DNA of 64,000 nucleotides, from NCBI RefSeq assembly GCF_051622035.1, contig NC_135359.1, positions 17,049,501 to 17,113,500 of the forward strand, given 5' to 3'. The position numbers were made by a program, and so were the translations under genes. The notes under the pieces were generated by a model, which saw nothing but the letters and a program-made list of their open reading frames with translations, was not told the DNA's origin and did not search any database. Positions 59,870 through 64,000 of the stretch are shown here, piece by piece. Source of the DNA: Arctopsyche grandis (Eukaryota > Arthropoda > Insecta > Trichoptera > Hydropsychidae). Within the stretch, counting starts at the first letter, position 1, and each line of letters begins with the position of its first letter.

Positions 59870-62353
59870 ATGAACCGGTCCTTTTTGGTGGCTGGGCCCT
59901 GGTTATCAGCATCGGCTGGTAACGCCTTTTCGTCATGCCTGGTCATAGCAGTGGTAGTAACACTTTTAACTGTCTTCAAAGATACAATTGAAAGTACCCC
60001 TGAAGGTTTACACTATTGCAGGCTCGGTGATTCATATAGAAATGCTGCTGTAGCAGCCAACGGGATAGAATGCGCAGTTATTGGAAGGTAAATCAGTTTT
60101 TGAATATTTTAAATTGGGTTCATATGTGCTTATAAATAGTTTAAGTAGGGAAACACGATTGTCGTTAGCCATGCTAAATATGCTAGATTTTAAAGCTAAA
60201 AAATAATAAGAATACAATACCTTCAGTGGCAGATGTAAGACTCGGTTTGGATAGCCTGAAACATGTCTGCGTCTTCCATAATGGCTCTTGATCTGATTTG
60301 GAGTTGAAAATGCTCGATGTAATGTATTCACACATCGGCCTCTTGTTTTCTTCTTGTAAAGTGAATTCAGCGTCCCTTGTTTGCTCCCTTGCCAACCTCT
60401 ATTTTTAAATTTAGAAAATTTAAAGACTACAATTAGCAGAAACATTAAAGACAATAGTCGAAATGGAGCAGAAGCTTTATGCAATGGAACTAAAAGTTTT
60501 ATTCAGAAGATATGATTAATTACAAGTAAAATAAATAAATTCAATATGATATTATTACTAGAGACACGTATTTTGGGCATCCATTTTTGTAAATTTTAGC
60601 ATTCTCATTTTGCATTTTAGCGTTTAAGGGCATTAAAAGTGTTCAATTTTAGCATCTATTTTTATGAAGAGTTTAATTGTAAAAAATAAAAAATTTCGAT
60701 GAATTTTAATAAAATTTATATATATGTATACAATTTAAAGACAACACAACAATTAAAAATAATAGAAAAATTCAAAAATGTTTTGGAATTAAAATTACAA
60801 TGAAAAAAACATGAATATAAAAATACAAAGACAAAAAATATGAATATAAAAATATAATACCAATTAAAATTTATTAAAACTCAACATGGAGCATATTTCT
60901 GCAGATTATTTTTTGAGATTCGTGCGACGATCGGTAACAATTATATTGTGTTTACTAAAATACCTTTTAGCATCCACACTATTGACGGGATACCAAATAG
61001 ATTTTAGAGCTGCACAACCAAACTCTTCATATTTAATATTTGTTGCCATCAATAATAGCAATATATCTGGCGTGGATTCACTTTTTATATTCTCTATTAA
61101 TTGTCTAAAAAAGTGCTGATATCCTTCCAAACATTGAGCCTCTGTTAATACATTAAACAATGGCAGGATTCTAAAATACAAAACTGTTTCTTTAACATTA
61201 ATATTATATTTTGTAACTGACACAGATGGATTGAATAGTTTACTCAATGTTTGGAGGAATAGATTTGTCTCATTTAGTCTTGAGTGCGAGTCTAGTTTTA
61301 AGACGCTTTTTTGAGCAGCCTTTTGGATACACAGCTCCAACTGTCTTATTTTGTTCAGTTCAGTAGTAGACAAAAGCAGTTGCTTGGTTTCGACAGGAAA
61401 AACACCGTCTATGGTAAACTGCTAGCTCTGTTTTATCCCCTCAATTTCTTCACATAATAAATGGGCAAAGGGATAGGAAGACCCTTCTAAATTGTCTATT
61501 AATTTTATGCAAATTTCACTTTTGTTTGTTATTTTACCATCTATTCGCAGATTTTACGAATTTAGCATCTATTAGCATCTATTCTGAATTTTAGCATCAA
61601 TTAAGCATTAATAGCAAAATGCCCAAAATACGTGTCTCTAATTATTACATATTATTGTATGCCATTATGTGCCAAGTTACACACAGTACCATTACCAGGA
61701 TCTGGTCATGTTTTAGGTATAATGATTAATGCCTTGCGTGGTTGGGTCGTTTCTGAAAATATGTACGATAACGAAAAATTTTAAATTGAAGAAAATAGTG
61801 CTGTATACTGGCATAGAAACAAATATTCAAGTACACCTATACCAAAAGGACGGGCTTGGTTGACCAAGAATTCTTACCTTTCGATAAAATTCAACCAGTT
61901 AGTAGTAAACTATAAATTCTTAAATAATAATACATCAATAAATACTAAATCACAATTTTGTAGCTGAATAAAATGTTACCTATAAGCATACTAGCTTTTG
62001 CTTACTTTTTGGTTTTTAAGGTTGCTTTAAAACATTTGTTATCTGGACATTCTTTGAATGAAGTAATGTATGAGGCGAGGTTTCATCATCAATTGATTCC
62101 AATGGAAATACAGCATGAGGTCAACTTTGACAAGGTTTGATGACTGTTTTTACCAAATTATGCCATAGTGATTTTACAGGTTGTCCTATTATGACTAGAC
62201 AGGTATTGGAAAACTTTCATGATTTTTTTATTGTTTATAGACAATCTCACAAGAGTTGAGAAATATAGGGCATAATACGATGGAATTGTCTCCAACAGCT
62301 GGATTTGCTGCATTAACTGCCATATCTGTTAATCGGATCATAGGTTATCTATC
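59870..62353 (+). pseudogene. Gamma-glutamyltranspeptidase locus, collinear but broken
   Basis: The first exon (59870-60087) is intact: a signal anchor of about 20 hydrophobic residues from about residue 23, then HYCRLGDSYRNAAVAANGIE and CAVIGR before a good donor. The rest is fragmentary but in GGT order. 60423-60509 encodes LAETLKTIVE and NGAEALCNGTKSFIQ in different frames (frameshifts). 61690-61782 gives VPLPGSGHVLGIMINALRG and then a stop. 62021-62138 is splice-bounded and gives EARFHHQLIPMEIQ. 62241-62353 gives ISQELRNIGH and AALTAISVNR. Missing are the part after the N-terminal IGR motif and the whole catalytic-threonine small-subunit start. A 1.1 kb hAT element sits in the middle. GGT normally cleaves glutathione at the cell surface; this copy cannot encode a working enzyme. 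The 5' exon could still be used by an unseen transcript. Confidence 0.8.
60559..61640 (-). mobile_element. hAT transposon with perfect 8 bp target duplication, decayed transposase
   Basis: Perfect 22 bp terminal inverted repeats begin TAGAGACACGTATTTTGGGC; ATTATTAC flanks both sides (60551-60558, 61641-61648). The minus strand encodes the C-terminal third of a hAT transposase: EGSSYPFAHLLCEEIEGI, then an in-frame stop at about 61425, then an open frame 61373-60906 that ends in the hAT signature NSVDAKRYFSKHNIIVTDRR. At 1082 bp it lacks the N-terminal part and is non-autonomous. Inserted within the GGT pseudogene. Confidence 0.93.
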
Positions 62354-62449
62354 AATGTACATTTTTATTCATTTTAGAGTCACGATTCATTAATGCTTAT
62401 TCAAATAATCAAAGTTTCAATATATATTTATTTTATAATTTTAGAATCT

Positions 62450-62985
62450 GCAAAATGGAAAAAAAAAATTATCAGTTCACAGAAGGACAAACTTTTGAAT
62501 CCTATGAAAGTGTGAACCAATATTTTCATAAAATTTTGTAAACAAAATTATCACCCGTTTGTTGTGAGATATCACAACAGTAGACAAAATTGTTTATAGT
62601 TACTGTCATGGGTTTCAAAGAAAGTCAAAGTGCCAAGGCATAAAACCGAATCAACAAATACTTTTACAAAAGATGTGCAGCGAAGATCAATATGTACGTA
62701 TGTAAAAAAATATAGAAAACATATGGAAAGTGACAAAAAACTGCTTAGATCACAATCACACTATCGGTAAACAAACTAAAAAAAGAAAGTTTAGAATCGA
62801 TGACGAATTAAATTTTAGGAAATGCGAAAGACTTCACCAACTTGAAGAGGATGCAGAAAAATACTAAATTACTTATATCGAGGATGATAAGGTTCAAACC
62901 ATAGTTTTAGCTTTAGATCAAATTATTGCTAATTTCAGGAAATCTTTCTTTCGGATTCAATACGGAAAATTATAAATTAATGGCA
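62450..62985 (+). pseudogene. Decayed SWIM/FAR1-like (MULE-related) reading frame
   Basis: Pieces in several frames resemble the N-terminal region of FAR1/ZSWIM3-like proteins: EGQTFESYESVNQYFHK, then RKSKCQGIKPNQQ, then NCLDHNHTIGKQTKK, with stops and frameshifts between them. Such domains occur in Mutator-like transposases and genes derived from them. The match is recalled, not computed; only the order and spacing support it. Confidence 0.4.
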
Positions 62986-63119
62986 TTTTGCTATTATTCT
63001 TCTATCACTGAAAATCGGAATTTTCTTCAATTGCATTCATATCTGAAGAAACGTTAGTGAATTTTAAAGAATGCCTTTTAAAATTTAAAGACGTGTCATT
63101 TGACAATATTTCATATATA

Positions 63120-63266
63120 CTGCATCTACAAATAGTCAATAATTCGTCGATACTGTATCTACAAATAGTCAATAATTCGTTGATATTGTATCTACAAATA
63201 GTTAATAATTCGTCGATAGTGTATCTACAAATAGTCAATAATTCGTCGATACTGTTCTACAAATAG
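63120..63266. repeat. 33 bp minisatellite, about 4.5 copies
   Basis: Unit TCTACAAATAGTCAATAATT followed by CGTCGATACTGTA, with a few substitutions. Because 33 is a multiple of three, the array is open as an 11-residue repeat on both strands. No flanking coding evidence, so I regard these frames as by-products. Confidence 0.85.
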
Positions 63267-63281
63267 CCACTTTAATTGAAT

Positions 63282-64000
63282 AGGAAGGCGTATTGGGGTC
63301 TACCTGTTAGGCCTTCCTGGTCTATATCTATGTAAAAAATAAAATAAATTATTTTCTATTATAAAGTCTATCTATAAAGTATTTTCTGTTATAAAAGTCC
63401 CCAGTTGTTATCACAATATCGCAAATGAAAACATGTATAGGTTTCATAATAATGAATAATTGCTATATAGCCATAAATTCTTTTGATTGTCGACAGTAAG
63501 GGGAAAAAACAAGGTATATTTATTTTTAAACTGAATAAAACTTTATATTTAAAGAAACGATGACTAGTTGTGATTAGATTAGAAACGAAATACATACATT
63601 ATGAATGTGAAACTGATAAAAAAATTTTAGGAATTTGTATAACTTAGCAACTTATTTCGTCTATTGTCATATTTTGTGGATAAAATTAGTCATATAGTTA
63701 ATCTATGGGAAAACTTTTTTCATAATTTTTTTTTGTAAATGGCTGATAAGATTTCTGTCGGTATTACATCAACACCGATTGTTTTATATATTTTTCAATA
63801 TATTGAAAGATTGTTTTATATATTTTATGTTGCAAAGATGAAAACTAGATAAGACTGTTTAATATTACTTTTCGTACACATTAGACCGAAATTTATTATG
63901 AAATTTGATTGATCAGCATAGTTGGAATTGAAATAACATAGACTCGTATCAAAATTATCAGTAAAATATATGTATATCACATTCTTGGAAGGAGGAAGAG
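63282..64000. repeat. Interspersed repeat tail, right copy of the direct repeat, window end
   Basis: 63282-63338 matches 7681-7735 (GTATTGGGGTCTACCTGTTAGGCC). 63390-63620 is the right copy of the direct repeat at 59060-59284. From 63621 to the end nothing is recognised. Confidence 0.5.

Noticed and set aside
60032-60484. Minus-strand 150-residue frame within the GGT locus
   Set aside because: It overlaps GGT-derived sequence on the plus strand, has no family features, and is best explained as a shadow frame.
63057-63266. Repeat protein with LQIVNNSSILY units
   Set aside because: Both strands are open because the minisatellite unit is 33 bp; there is no start context, splice signal or family resemblance.

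Overview
This is a 64 kb stretch of insect nuclear DNA. The genes are intron-rich, with short introns and GT-AG junctions; the DNA between them is AT-rich and full of TACATACATATGTA-type microsatellites. The best clue to the order is a non-LTR retrotransposon relic at 8.4-8.8 kb whose C-terminus (YGCETW, WQWAGHVARR) is of a kind I know as abundant in Lepidoptera. A moth or butterfly is therefore my best guess: insect is confident, the order is an inference.

Layout. 0-12.4 kb holds repeats, one partial unidentified gene on + (coding exon 5108-5890 and a downstream terminal exon near 6129), a tRNA-derived SINE, the retrotransposon relic and a 1.1 kb nested palindromic transposon cluster (9.8-10.9 kb). 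12.4-15.6 kb: stumps/Dof (BCAP/BANK family adaptor of FGF-receptor signalling), +, 11 exons, 808 aa. 17.6-22.5 kb: GBA2-type non-lysosomal glucosylceramidase, -, 12 exons seen, N-terminus not found; a 765 bp hAT relic lies just beyond its first visible exon. 22.6-29.3 kb: repeat-rich region with solo LTRs, inverted-repeat elements and minisatellites. 29.66-43.5 kb: Rsf1 (remodeling and spacing factor 1, PHD finger), +, 25 exons whose phases all join, 2601 aa. 44.55-46.8 kb: Rad17 checkpoint clamp loader, +, 10 exons, 521 aa. 47.15-52.2 kb: RNPS1 splicing activator, -, converging tail to tail on Rad17; one intron is inflated to 3.8 kb by a TTAA-flanked composite of nested transposons. 57.2-58.0 kb: NDUFS7/ND-20 of mitochondrial complex I, +, 3 coding exons. 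59.9-62.4 kb: a collinear but broken gamma-glutamyltranspeptidase locus with a complete-ended hAT insertion, flanked by a roughly 220 bp direct repeat. 62.4-64 kb: a decayed SWIM/FAR1-like reading frame, a 33 bp minisatellite and interspersed repeat tails.

The conserved genes do unrelated housekeeping jobs (FGF signalling, glycolipid turnover, chromatin remodelling, DNA damage checkpoint, splicing, respiration), so I read the window as ordinary synteny and not as a functional cluster. What is most unusual is the mobile DNA: at least four different TTAA-flanked inverted-repeat elements, two hAT insertions with perfect 8 bp target duplications, nested palindromes, and a 160 bp LTR-like family with 4 bp target duplications. 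I did not find a convincing new molecular system. Exon borders were derived by reading splice sites and checking that phases join. For stumps, Rsf1, Rad17 and ND-20 the total coding length is divisible by three.
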